NCBI RefSeq assembly: GCF_030540775.2 | Contig: NZ_CP141266.1 | Location: 4,079,001-4,143,000 of the forward strand | Source of the DNA: Flavivirga abyssicola | GTDB lineage: Bacteria > Bacteroidota > Bacteroidia > Flavobacteriales > Flavobacteriaceae | Direction of reading: 5' to 3' | DNA length: 64,000 bases | Shown: positions 34,527 through 43,457 of the stretch, in pieces | Layout of the letters: each line of letters begins with the position of its first letter | Numbering within the stretch: the first letter of the stretch is position 1 | Made by a program: the position numbers and the translations under genes | The notes under the pieces: model-generated | Told to the model about the DNA's origin: nothing | The model's database searches: none | Seen by the model: only the letters and a program-made list of their open reading frames with translations

Positions 34527-35726
34527 ATGTCAAAATCACTCTCGCCTTTTACAAAGCAGCAACTTTTACCTCAAGAAGAAACTCTTGAACTACTAAGACA
34601 TAAGGGAGAATTATTTATAGGTATACCTAAAGAAACTGCTTTTCAAGAAAAGCGTGTGTGCTTAACCCCAGATGCTGTATTTGCTTTAGTAAGTAATGGC
34701 CATAAAGTATTGCTTGAGTCTGGTGCAGGAAATGGTGCCAGCTTTAGTGATAAAGACTATAGTGAAGCCGGAGCAGAAATCACAAAAGATACTGCTAAAG
34801 TATTTGCTTGTCCGATGATTCTTAAAGTAGAGCCTCCCAGCATAGAACAAATTAAACTTATTAACCCTCAAACTATATTAATATCTGCGCTTCAAATAAA
34901 AACCCAGTCAAAAAAATATTTTGAAGCATTGGCATCAAAACGGGTCACTGCTTTAGCCTTTGAGTTTATACGAGACGGAGACGGAACCTACCCTGCCGTG
35001 AAATCGTTAAGCGAAATTGCAGGTACTGCCTCTGTTTTAATTGCTTCAGAGTTACTATCTGATGCTAAGGATGGTAATGGGTTAATGTTTGGGAATATTA
35101 GTGGTGTTCCTCCTATAAAAGTTGTTATTTTAGGAGCAGGGACTGTTGGTGAGTTTGCGACTAGAAGTTCTATAGGTCTTGGAGCAGATGTAAAAGTCTT
35201 CGATAATTCCATTACAAAATTAAGAAGAATACAAGCAAATCTGGGTAGACCGTTTTTTACTTCTACAATTACACCAAAAAATTTAACCAAAGCCTTGAAA
35301 CGTTGTGATGTTGTTATTGGGGCTATTCGTGGAACAAATAGAGCGCCTGTAATCGTTTCGGAAGCTATGGTTCAATCAATGAAAAAAGGAGCTATTATTA
35401 TAGATGTAAGTATTGATATGGGAGGTTGTTTTGAAACTAGCGAAGTAACCACACACAAAAAACCTACATTTATAAAACACAATGTTATTCATTATTGCGT
35501 TCCTAATATTCTAGCAAGATATTCACGTACAGCATCTGTTTCTATAAGTAATATATTTACGCCTTATTTGCTGAAAATAGCTGAGGATGGTGGTATAGAA
35601 AATTCTTTAAGATTTGACAGAGGTTTAAAAAATGGGTTGTATTTTTACCACGGAATTTTAACTAGTAAATCTGTAGGTGATTGGTTTGATTTAGACTTTA
35701 GCGATGTTAATTTGCTGATTTTTTAA
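34527..35726 (+). CDS. ald: Alanine dehydrogenase
   Basis: A 399-residue NAD-dependent enzyme interconverting alanine and pyruvate with ammonia. The N-terminal AlaDh/PNT domain shows IGIPKETAFQEKRVCLTPDAV, and the nucleotide-binding domain has VVILGAGTVGEFAT around 195-208 and SIDMGGCFETSE. About 30 residues precede the family start, as in other flavobacterial proteins annotated as alanine dehydrogenase. Some substitutions suggest it could be a close relative rather than the classical enzyme. A short unknown gene follows 39 bases downstream. Confidence 0.88.
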   Translation: MSKSLSPFTKQQLLPQEETLELLRHKGELFIGIPKETAFQEKRVCLTPDAVFALVSNGHKVLLESGAGNGASFSDKDYSEAGAEITKDTAKVFACPMILKVEPPSIEQIKLINPQTILISALQIKTQSKKYFEALASKRVTALAFEFIRDGDGTYPAVKSLSEIAGTASVLIASELLSDAKDGNGLMFGNISGVPPIKVVILGAGTVGEFATRSSIGLGADVKVFDNSITKLRRIQANLGRPFFTSTITPKNLTKALKRCDVVIGAIRGTNRAPVIVSEAMVQSMKKGAIIIDVSIDMGGCFETSEVTTHKKPTFIKHNVIHYCVPNILARYSRTASVSISNIFTPYLLKIAEDGGIENSLRFDRGLKNGLYFYHGILTSKSVGDWFDLDFSDVNLLIF

Positions 35727-35764
35727 TTGATTACAGCTCTGATTTATTTCACTAAACACATTAA

Positions 35765-36139
35765 ATGAAACTTATACAACGCGTTGGCTATTATCTAGGC
35801 GGGTTTTCTATCGGATTAATAATATTAGCTTTCTTCTTAAATGGTAAAAAAACCTCATGTAGTTACGGTCCTGATGCTAGAGTTTTAAAGAATATTAGAC
35901 TAAAGAAGATTATTTATAGTGATAATATTCAATCTGATTTCAAACTTTATAATATAGACTCGGTAGCAATAAATCATATTTTAAAAAAAGGCAGCATAAA
36001 TTTTTCTGAAAGTAATGCAAGACAAAAACCATGTGGTATATATAATGTTGAGGGTGAATTTGAGGAAAAAGAAATTATATTAACTGTTGAAAATTGTGAC
36101 AGCATAGCCACCATAACTAACTTTAAAATAGAATACTAA
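35765..36139 (+). CDS. DUF4258-like membrane-anchored protein
   Basis: A 124-residue protein with an N-terminal membrane segment (residues about 9-26, YLGGFSIGLIILAFFL) and a soluble domain. The latter has RVLKNIRLKKIIYSDN, HILKKGSINFSESNARQKPCGIYNVEGE and a C-terminal beta-strand, matching the DUF4258 pattern seen in similar flavobacterial genes. It starts 39 bases after ald and two bases before the sugar transferase, so it may belong to either transcript. Function unknown. Confidence 0.72.
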   Translation: MKLIQRVGYYLGGFSIGLIILAFFLNGKKTSCSYGPDARVLKNIRLKKIIYSDNIQSDFKLYNIDSVAINHILKKGSINFSESNARQKPCGIYNVEGEFEEKEIILTVENCDSIATITNFKIEY

Positions 36140-36141
36140 CA

Positions 36142-36735
36142 ATGCTTAAACGTAGTTTTGATGTTATTCTTTCTATAATCGGATTATGTGTCCTCTCTCC
36201 TTTTTTAATATTAATTTCTGTTTTAATTATATTAGATTCAAAAGGGCCTATTCTTTTTGTTCAAGGACGTGTTGGAAAAAATAATATAGATTTCAATATT
36301 TTTAAGTTTCGCACTATGCGTGTGCAATCTCAAAATAAAGGCTTACTTACTTTAGGAAATAATGATTCCAGAATAACCAAAGTAGGTTATTTTTTAAGGC
36401 GCTATAAAATTGATGAGTTTCCTCAGCTTATAAATATTTTAAAAGGAGATATGAGTTTTGTTGGTCCAAGACCAGAATTACGGTATTATGTAAATTTTTA
36501 TAATGAAGATGACATGCAAATTTTTTCCGTTAGACCAGGTATTACCGGGTTAGCATCTCTAAAATATAGAAATGAAGTAGAACTTTTGAAAGCCGCCAAA
36601 GATCCAGAAGATTTTTTTATAAATACTGTTATTCCAGATAAACTAAAATATAATAAGGAATATATTAGAAAACGGAATTTCTTTTTTGATTTAAAACTTA
36701 TTGGACTTACCATAATTAAAGTAATTATTAAGTAG
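36142..36735 (+). CDS. Initiating sugar-phosphate transferase (PglC-like)
   Basis: A 197-residue monotopic phosphoglycosyl transferase that transfers a sugar phosphate from a UDP-sugar to undecaprenyl phosphate, beginning polysaccharide synthesis. The N-terminal re-entrant helix (about 8-31) and cytosolic catalytic domain include FKFRTM, the Asp91-Glu92 dyad in YKIDEFPQL, and SFVGPRPELR. Unlike WbaP-type enzymes it lacks extra N-terminal helices. It is followed 105 bases later by a soluble CapD-type enzyme. This is the likely first enzyme for the polysaccharide in the right half of the window. Confidence 0.93.
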   Translation: MLKRSFDVILSIIGLCVLSPFLILISVLIILDSKGPILFVQGRVGKNNIDFNIFKFRTMRVQSQNKGLLTLGNNDSRITKVGYFLRRYKIDEFPQLINILKGDMSFVGPRPELRYYVNFYNEDDMQIFSVRPGITGLASLKYRNEVELLKAAKDPEDFFINTVIPDKLKYNKEYIRKRNFFFDLKLIGLTIIKVIIK

Positions 36736-36840
36736 TTTCTATTGTATTTAAGTATTTGGCTCAAAACATTATTATTTATACTTTGCAAATACCATTCATA
36801 TTTCATAAAATATGCGTTTAAGCGAATCTAAAAGTCAAAA

Positions 36841-37911
36841 ATGAATAAGACTACCTCAGATCATATAGATCAGTTATTAATTGATTCTGGATTGTTTCCT
36901 ACCCCTAAAAAAACTCAAAGACCTATAAAAAGTTTTGATTTTTCTGATGATACTATTTTAATCACGGGGGCTGCTGGCTCTATAGGTAGTGAGCTTTCCA
37001 AACAATTGTTAACATGCAGTTATAAAAAACTAATCCTTGTAGATATTGCTGAATCGCCTCTTTATAATCTTATAAAAGATTTAGAGTTTGAAAACACTAA
37101 TAAGATTGATTTTCTTCTTTTGAATATTACAGAACAACAATCAATAAAACATCTTTTTGAAACCTACAGACCTACACTTATTTTTCATGCTGCTGCATAC
37201 AAGCATGTTCCTTTAATGGAAGATAATCCATATAAAGCAATTAAGCTTAATATTTTAGGAACAAAATTACTGACAGACTTGTCCATAAAGTATCACGCTA
37301 AAAAATTTATTTTTATTTCTACAGACAAAGCCGTAAACCCAGTAAGTGTTATGGGAATGTCTAAGCGTATAGCAGAAAATTACCTGAACAATTTATCTAA
37401 TAATCTAAACACAAAATTTAGCATAACTCGATTTGGTAACATATTAGGTTCTAATGGATCTGTTTTACCGCTCTTTAAGAAGCAAATAGAATCAAATACA
37501 CCACTTACGGTCACAGATAAAAGTGTTTCCCGCTACTTTATAAGTAAAAGTAAAGCTTGTTCTTTAATATTACAGATTGCTACTTTTAATAATGAAGAGA
37601 GCAATATATTTACTTTTAACATGGAAAAGCCAATTAGAATAATTGATTTGGCAGAAAGATTAGTCGCACTTTACAGTAAAATTAATAAAAAAATTGAAAT
37701 AAGAATTACAGAATTACGCCCTGGAGAGAAGCTCCATGAGAGCATTGTTTCTAATAGCGAAATATTAGTGCCAACCATTAATAAAAACATTCTACTGGTT
37801 AAGTCAAAAAATAATTTTGAAGCTAAAAATATTGATTTTTCTGAATTAGAAAGTGTGACACTTAATATGTCAAATTCAGAAGTTAAATCTATTTTAAAAA
37901 AATATCTCTAA
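36841..37911 (+). CDS. Soluble CapD-type NDP-sugar dehydratase/epimerase
   Basis: A 356-residue SDR of the UDP-sugar 4,6-dehydratase group, without the membrane domain of full-length CapD/WbpM. The NAD motif TGAAGSIGSE is at about 42-51; FHAAAYKHVPLMEDNPYKA, STDKAVNPVSVMGMSK and TRFGNILGSNGSVLPLF are diagnostic. The usual catalytic tyrosine is replaced, as in UDP-GlcNAc 4,6-dehydratases. Residues 1-35 are a polar extension. A full-length relative lies at 44.3 kb, so the two may make different sugars. It converges with putA. Confidence 0.87.
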   Translation: MNKTTSDHIDQLLIDSGLFPTPKKTQRPIKSFDFSDDTILITGAAGSIGSELSKQLLTCSYKKLILVDIAESPLYNLIKDLEFENTNKIDFLLLNITEQQSIKHLFETYRPTLIFHAAAYKHVPLMEDNPYKAIKLNILGTKLLTDLSIKYHAKKFIFISTDKAVNPVSVMGMSKRIAENYLNNLSNNLNTKFSITRFGNILGSNGSVLPLFKKQIESNTPLTVTDKSVSRYFISKSKACSLILQIATFNNEESNIFTFNMEKPIRIIDLAERLVALYSKINKKIEIRITELRPGEKLHESIVSNSEILVPTINKNILLVKSKNNFEAKNIDFSELESVTLNMSNSEVKSILKKYL

Positions 37912-37912
37912 A

Positions 37913-39088
37913 TTATAATGCTTTCCGACGCTTCTTTTCTTTAGTTAAAAGAGATAATTCTCTGCCGGTTTGCCCAGCTACAGAGGTATTCTCCTCAGCC
38001 CTTCTAATTAAATAAGGCATAACATCCTTTACTGGGCCAAAAGGAATGTATTTAGCAACGTTGTAACCTTTATCAGCTAGATTAAAACTAATGTGATCAC
38101 TCATACCGTAAAGCTGACCAAACCAGATACGGTTATCGTTATTTTTTAATTTTTTACTTGCCATTAATTGCATTAATAAATATGAACTATTCTCATTATG
38201 AGTTCCAGCAAATAAAGACATGCAATCTAAGTTTTCAATCATGTACAGTAATGCACTATCGAAATTCTCATCAGTAGCAGTTTTATTTATGCAAATAGGA
38301 GACTTATACCCTTTTTCTTTGGCTCTATCGTTTTCTTTTTCCATATAAGCACCACGAACCAATTTATAACCAAGAAAGTAATTGCCTTCTTTTGCTTTTT
38401 GATGTTCTTTCTTTAAAAATGCCAATCTATCATGCCTATACATCTGCAATGTGTTATATATAATAGGTTTTTCTGTATTATACTTTTGCATCATTTCCGT
38501 CACTAATCCATCTGCAGCATCTTGCATCCAACTTTCTTCAGCATCAATTAAAACTGCAACATCATTATCCTTTGCTTTTTTACAAACAATATCAAATCTA
38601 TTTACAACACTATCCCATTCCTGTTGCTCTTTTTGAGTTAAAACTTCTCCACTACCAACTTTTTCATATAAACTTAATCGACCAAACCCCGTTGGTTTAA
38701 ATACAGCGATAGGAATAGCATCAATATCCTTAGCAAAATCAATAATTTTGAGTATGGTATGCATGGCAGAATCAAATTCCTTTTCACTTTCTTTTCCTTC
38801 AACAGAATAATCTAAAACAGAGCTTACCCCTTTTAAAAACATCCTATTGATTACAGACAAGCAATCTTCTTCGTTAACACCTCCACAAAAATGATCAAAT
38901 ACGGTAGAACGAATTAAACCTTCAATCGGTAAATTGGCTTTAATAGCAAAGTTAGTTGCAGCAGTTCCGATTCTAACTAGAGGCTCAATAGATATCATTT
39001 TAAATAAAAAGTAAGCGCGTTCCAATTCAGAGTCATTCTTTAATGAGAATGCAATTTCTGTGTTATCAAATATTTTATCTGTACTCAT
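37913..39088 (-). CDS. Proline dehydrogenase
   Basis: A 391-residue FAD-dependent TIM-barrel enzyme oxidising proline to pyrroline-5-carboxylate. Landmarks include AVFKPTGFGRLSLYEKV, VLIDAEESWMQDA, NTLQMYRHDRLAFLKKE, KLVRGAYMEKENDRAKEKGY, and the C-terminal GQLYGMSDHISFNLADKGYNVAKYIPFGPVKDVMPYLIRRAEEN, all typical of monofunctional PutA-like enzymes. The P5C dehydrogenase partner is not adjacent. Its start is 135 bases from the aroB start, divergent, and the shared gap contains 22-base direct repeats. Confidence 0.93.
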   Translation of the reverse strand: MSTDKIFDNTEIAFSLKNDSELERAYFLFKMISIEPLVRIGTAATNFAIKANLPIEGLIRSTVFDHFCGGVNEEDCLSVINRMFLKGVSSVLDYSVEGKESEKEFDSAMHTILKIIDFAKDIDAIPIAVFKPTGFGRLSLYEKVGSGEVLTQKEQQEWDSVVNRFDIVCKKAKDNDVAVLIDAEESWMQDAADGLVTEMMQKYNTEKPIIYNTLQMYRHDRLAFLKKEHQKAKEGNYFLGYKLVRGAYMEKENDRAKEKGYKSPICINKTATDENFDSALLYMIENLDCMSLFAGTHNENSSYLLMQLMASKKLKNNDNRIWFGQLYGMSDHISFNLADKGYNVAKYIPFGPVKDVMPYLIRRAEENTSVAGQTGRELSLLTKEKKRRKAL

Positions 39089-39121
39089 GAAAAAAATTTG
39101 TGTAAATATAAATATAATCCA

Positions 39122-39180
39122 TATCTCATTTTATATAAATTACTATCATTTTATATGCTAAATACTATCATTTTATGTAA
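39122..39180. repeat. Three 22-base direct repeats between putA-like and aroB genes
   Basis: Units built on TATC(TC)ATTTTATAT begin near 39122, 39144 and 39166. The second and third share TACTATCATTTTAT exactly. Spacing of 22 bases is about two helical turns. Position in a divergent promoter region suggests a possible regulator-binding array, but low complexity may explain it. Confidence 0.4.
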
Positions 39181-39223
39181 AATCTCCTTAATTTCACAAA
39201 CTTTTAAAAGCTATAATAATTTC

Positions 39224-40291
39224 ATGGATTCAATTACCACAAACGAGTGCACAATTCATTTCAACAATGCTTGTTATAAACCTATAAACAAACACATTAA
39301 GGACAAGAACTTTTCTAAAATCTTTATTTTAGTTGATGAGAATACACATGAATTTTGCTTGCCATATTTTTTAGAAAGATTAGAAACAGATATCGTTATT
39401 GAGATTATAGAAATTGAATCTGGAGAAATTAATAAAACGATAGATACTTGTGTAGGTGTTTGGAATACACTTTCTGATTTAGATGCTGATAGAAAAAGCT
39501 TAGTTATTAATATTGGAGGTGGTGTTATTACAGATTTAGGTGGTTTTGTAGCCTGCACTTTTAAAAGGGGTATTGCATATATTAACATCCCTACTACTCT
39601 ACTCTCAATGGTAGACGCATCAGTTGGAGGAAAAACAGGGGTTGATTTAGGACATTTAAAAAATCAGATAGGAGTTATAAGCAATCCAGATTTAGTGCTG
39701 ATAGATACCAAATACTTAAACACGTTACCACAAAATCAAATGCGTTCCGGATTAGCCGAAATGCTTAAGCATGGTTTAATTAGTGACGAAATCTATTGGA
39801 ATAAATTTAAAAACTTATCAAAATTAACTTTAGATGATTTAGATATTTTAATTTACGAATCTGTATTGATTAAAAAGAATGTTGTTGAAAATGACCCGTT
39901 TGAAGATAATCTACGTAAAACCTTAAATTTTGGTCATACACTTGGCCATGCTATAGAATCTTTCTTTTTAAGCAACCCAAATAAAACTGCATTATTACAT
40001 GGAGAGGCTATTGTTATAGGTATGATTTTAGCATGCTATATTTCTACTGAACTAGCAGGTTTTCCAAAGCAAACAACAATAGATATTAAAAATTTATTTA
40101 TTGACTATTATGGTAAAGTTAAAATTAACGAGAACGAATATCCAGAGATAATTGAATTACTAAAATATGATAAAAAGAATAATCATGGCAATATCAATTT
40201 TGTACTTTTAGAATCTATTGGTAATCCAAAGATCGATTGTTTGGTTGATGACAAAATAATAGTTGATGCTTTTCGTTTTTACGACAACTAA
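39224..40291 (+). CDS. aroB: 3-dehydroquinate synthase
   Basis: A 355-residue NAD-dependent enzyme converting DAHP to 3-dehydroquinate in the shikimate pathway. GGGVITDLGGFVACTFKRGI, DASVGGKTGVD, EMLKHGLI and LNFGHTLGHAIE contain the NAD and zinc ligands. The frame remains open for 42 codons upstream through low-complexity sequence, but MDSITTNECTIHF at 39224 is the natural start. It stands between putA and the polysaccharide phosphatase; no other aro genes are near. Confidence 0.95.
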   Translation: MDSITTNECTIHFNNACYKPINKHIKDKNFSKIFILVDENTHEFCLPYFLERLETDIVIEIIEIESGEINKTIDTCVGVWNTLSDLDADRKSLVINIGGGVITDLGGFVACTFKRGIAYINIPTTLLSMVDASVGGKTGVDLGHLKNQIGVISNPDLVLIDTKYLNTLPQNQMRSGLAEMLKHGLISDEIYWNKFKNLSKLTLDDLDILIYESVLIKKNVVENDPFEDNLRKTLNFGHTLGHAIESFFLSNPNKTALLHGEAIVIGMILACYISTELAGFPKQTTIDIKNLFIDYYGKVKINENEYPEIIELLKYDKKNNHGNINFVLLESIGNPKIDCLVDDKIIVDAFRFYDN

Positions 40292-40331
40292 TAGTAAATA
40301 TTAGTTTAATATTACATTCGCAACTTTATAA

Positions 40332-41066
40332 ATGCTTCATTTTTTTTCTAAGAAACTATTTTTAAAAGACTTACTGGAAGGTTTTGTGGATATCCATAAT
40401 CATATTCTTCCAGGTATTGATGACGGTGCAAAAAATGTAGAAGAGTCTTTATGTTTAATAAGAAAAATGACAGCATTGGGAATAAAACAGTTTATACCTA
40501 CGCCTCATATCATGCAGGATTTTTATCCTAACACAGAAGAAACCATTGGTAATGCATACCATGTTTTATTAGAGGCTTTAGATACAGAGATTACATTAAA
40601 TCCGGCTGCAGAATATATGCTTGATAGTCATTTTGAAAGTTTATTAGAAACAGGACATTTATTTACTTTAAAAGGAAAGTATCTACTTATTGAAATGTCA
40701 TATTTCCAAGCTCCGATTAATTTAGAAGATCTTATTTTTAAAATAAAAACACAAGGTTATACTCCTGTTTTAGCTCATCCTGAGCGTTATTCGTTTTATC
40801 ATAATAATCTGGAACACTATGAAAGGTTAAAACAATTGGGTTGCTTTTTCCAACTTAATTTACTTTCACTAAGTAATCATTATGGTAAAAGTGTTGAAAA
40901 AACTGCTGATTATTTAATCGAAGAACAACTAATAGATTTTGTTGGTACAGATATTCATAATGAAAATCATATAGATAAATTATCAAATTTGGTATTAAAC
41001 AAAAGAAGAGATAAACAACTAAAAGAAATAATCAAAAATACAAACCAAACGTTTTCAGTTATTTAA
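40332..41066 (+). CDS. PHP-type tyrosine-protein phosphatase (CpsB/YwqE-like)
   Basis: A 244-residue metal-dependent phosphatase of the PHP superfamily. The metal-binding FVDIHNHILPGIDDGAKN is near residues 18-35, with IPTPHI, LAHPERY and FVGTDIHN further on. In other bacteria this class dephosphorylates the tyrosine autokinase that controls capsule polymerisation. It converges with wzc and shares a TTAA stop with it, so its product and presumed substrate are encoded back to back. A role in this polysaccharide pathway is therefore likely. Confidence 0.92.
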   Translation: MLHFFSKKLFLKDLLEGFVDIHNHILPGIDDGAKNVEESLCLIRKMTALGIKQFIPTPHIMQDFYPNTEETIGNAYHVLLEALDTEITLNPAAEYMLDSHFESLLETGHLFTLKGKYLLIEMSYFQAPINLEDLIFKIKTQGYTPVLAHPERYSFYHNNLEHYERLKQLGCFFQLNLLSLSNHYGKSVEKTADYLIEEQLIDFVGTDIHNENHIDKLSNLVLNKRRDKQLKEIIKNTNQTFSVI

Positions 41067-43447
41067 GCTTTTCTTTTAAAAAAACTTTTCTTTTTCGGAG
41101 CTCCGTAATAACCATATTTGGCTCCATATCCAAAATTAGATTGTTTTACATCATTAACAACAAGCATCATACCGTTGAGTTTATTTTCTGCATGTAATTC
41201 TTTAGCGAAATTCAAAATGCGCTTTTCCGTATAATCTGCTCTTGTTAAATAAATGGTATGTCCAGCATATTTACTTATCAATAATGTATCTGTAACAAGC
41301 ATAGATGGTGCCGTGTCAACAATGACATAATCATATTGGTCTGAAACAGTGTCAAATAAATCTTTTACTCTGTCATTCATTAAGAGTTCTGCTGGATTAG
41401 GCGGTACTTTTCCTGAAAGTAAAATATCTATATTTATGCCATTAATATCATAAGTATTAATAGCTTCTCCGACTATAATTGATTTATCAACTAAAAATTC
41501 TGTAAGTCCTATTTTTGAAGAGGTTTTTTCTTTTTTACTATTTATAGCAGAATAAATTTGAGGGTTTCTAATATCCGCTCCTAACAGTAAAACTCTTTTC
41601 TCTGCATTAGCTAGTGTAAGGGCCATATTCAAACTAAAAAAGGATTTCCCTTCTCCATTGATAGTTGATGTTACAAAAATGACATTGTCATAATTTTTAG
41701 TATTTCTGCCTCTTTTTACATAATCAAAATTTGTTCTTACTATTCTAAAAGATTCAGATAAAATAGATCGATCGTTACGTTCTACTAAAGTACTCTCACT
41801 CCCCTTTACTCTTGGAATTTCACCTAAAACGGTTATGTTTTTAACCTCCCTTTCTAAATCTTCCTTATTGTGAATTTTTGTATCTAATAAATTCCTTACA
41901 TAAATAACGAAAAAAGGAATAACAAACCCAAAAAACAAGGCAGTTATATAGGCCATTTGTTTGTTGGGTGATACAGGCCCTCCGTAACTATTATAAGCTT
42001 CATCAATTATTTTTGCACTAGGAGAAGTCGCTGTTAAAGATATGGTAGCTTCTTCTCTTTTCTCTAATAGGTATAGATATAGTGATTCTTTTATCCCTTG
42101 CTTTCTCTCAATAGATCGTAATCGACGTTCTTGACCAGGCACTGAAAATATTTTAGAATTAATCCTTTTTGATTGATTTTCAAGGCTCCCAATTTGAATT
42201 CTAAGTGATTTACTTGAATTATTAATACTTTGCTGAAGGTTTTGTCTTATTCCCCCTAATGTTTGGTCTAATTCTTTAACTATAGGATTTTGCTCTCCAG
42301 CACTTTTTAAAAGTGTCCTTCTTCTTTCAAGGAGTTGATTATATCTAGATGAAAGCTCAGTAATTGCTGCATCTCCCAAGCCTAAATTAGATGGAATGGC
42401 ATCATATTTCCCTGATGAATCTCCCAACGCATCTTTCATATAGCTTAATTGATTCAGCTGCATCCTGCTAGCATCTAATTGTTGTTCGTTTAATGCACTT
42501 GAACTTAAAAATTGACCAGCTTCAGAAGCGACATCGGTCACCTTATTTCCTGTTTTAAATTTTACAATGCTATCATCAACATTTACTAAATCTGAAGCTA
42601 TCAATTCAACACGCTCATTGATAAAATTCGCGGTGTTTCTTGATATTTCATTTTTCTTTTCAATGGTAGAAATATTATACTCATCAATAAGCGTGTTGAC
42701 TATGTCTTTAGCTTTTTGTATGACAGGGTCAGTAATACTAACTTCAATGACTTTTGATGATTTTCCTGTAGGGTATATAGAAATTCTATTTTTAAGGGAT
42801 TCAGCTAGCGACTCCAAAGGTGTTATTCTAACCCTAATGTTGTTTCCGACATAACCCTCTAAATTTTTATCTTTTGGAGTGATTATAATGCCTCCAAAAA
42901 ATGTAGGAATGGTTTCTCCAAAAGTATATTTTTTTGGCACATCTTCCTCACCAATTCTAAAATTAAAATCTGTTGAAGAAAGAATTTCGGTATAAAAATT
43001 GAAACTTGTATTATTGATAATTGAATCAGCTTCAATGAAATTAATAACTATTGGAGAACTTTTATAAAGTTCAGACTCGTTAACTCTTCCTTTAACAAAA
43101 TAGTTGATATTTAAATGTAACCTTTTAACAATATTTCTTAAAAAACTTCTAGATTGGATCACTTGTATTTCATCCTCAACCATGGCATCCTCCTTTTCAG
43201 AAAAAAGAGATAAATCTTTTAAAGCCCCTGCAGATGCATCTTTATCATCTAAGAGCATTATTTTAGCGGCTGCTATATATTGAGGAGTTGTATACCTTAG
43301 ATTTAAGTAAGATAAACTTAAGCATAGAATACAACTTAATACAAACCATTTCCACTGCTTGAGATAAACAGAAATCATTTTCTTTAGATTAAATTTAAAA
43401 TCTTCAGAATTATTATCAGGTAAGTTTCTGTTATCAATTAAGGCCAT
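41063..43447 (-). CDS. wzc: Wzc-type polysaccharide co-polymerase and tyrosine autokinase
   Basis: A 794-residue inner-membrane protein. The N-terminal Wzz domain begins with a membrane helix at about 33-51, followed by a long periplasmic coiled coil (about 240-460) and a second helix near 495-515. The cytoplasmic kinase has Walker A STINGEGKSF (Lys601), the A' motif LLLGADIRNP and Walker B YVIVDTAP. In A', the usual acidic residue before ADxR is glycine. The tyrosine cluster NFGYGAKYGYYG lies near the C-terminus and is the probable autophosphorylation site. It is downstream of the Wza-like gene. Confidence 0.95.
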   Translation of the reverse strand: MALIDNRNLPDNNSEDFKFNLKKMISVYLKQWKWFVLSCILCLSLSYLNLRYTTPQYIAAAKIMLLDDKDASAGALKDLSLFSEKEDAMVEDEIQVIQSRSFLRNIVKRLHLNINYFVKGRVNESELYKSSPIVINFIEADSIINNTSFNFYTEILSSTDFNFRIGEEDVPKKYTFGETIPTFFGGIIITPKDKNLEGYVGNNIRVRITPLESLAESLKNRISIYPTGKSSKVIEVSITDPVIQKAKDIVNTLIDEYNISTIEKKNEISRNTANFINERVELIASDLVNVDDSIVKFKTGNKVTDVASEAGQFLSSSALNEQQLDASRMQLNQLSYMKDALGDSSGKYDAIPSNLGLGDAAITELSSRYNQLLERRRTLLKSAGEQNPIVKELDQTLGGIRQNLQQSINNSSKSLRIQIGSLENQSKRINSKIFSVPGQERRLRSIERKQGIKESLYLYLLEKREEATISLTATSPSAKIIDEAYNSYGGPVSPNKQMAYITALFFGFVIPFFVIYVRNLLDTKIHNKEDLEREVKNITVLGEIPRVKGSESTLVERNDRSILSESFRIVRTNFDYVKRGRNTKNYDNVIFVTSTINGEGKSFFSLNMALTLANAEKRVLLLGADIRNPQIYSAINSKKEKTSSKIGLTEFLVDKSIIVGEAINTYDINGINIDILLSGKVPPNPAELLMNDRVKDLFDTVSDQYDYVIVDTAPSMLVTDTLLISKYAGHTIYLTRADYTEKRILNFAKELHAENKLNGMMLVVNDVKQSNFGYGAKYGYYGAPKKKSFFKRKA

Positions 43448-43457
43448 TTTTATTTTT

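Noticed and set aside
39122-39180. CRISPR array
   Set aside because: Only three short AT-rich units with almost no spacer between them and no cas genes in the window.
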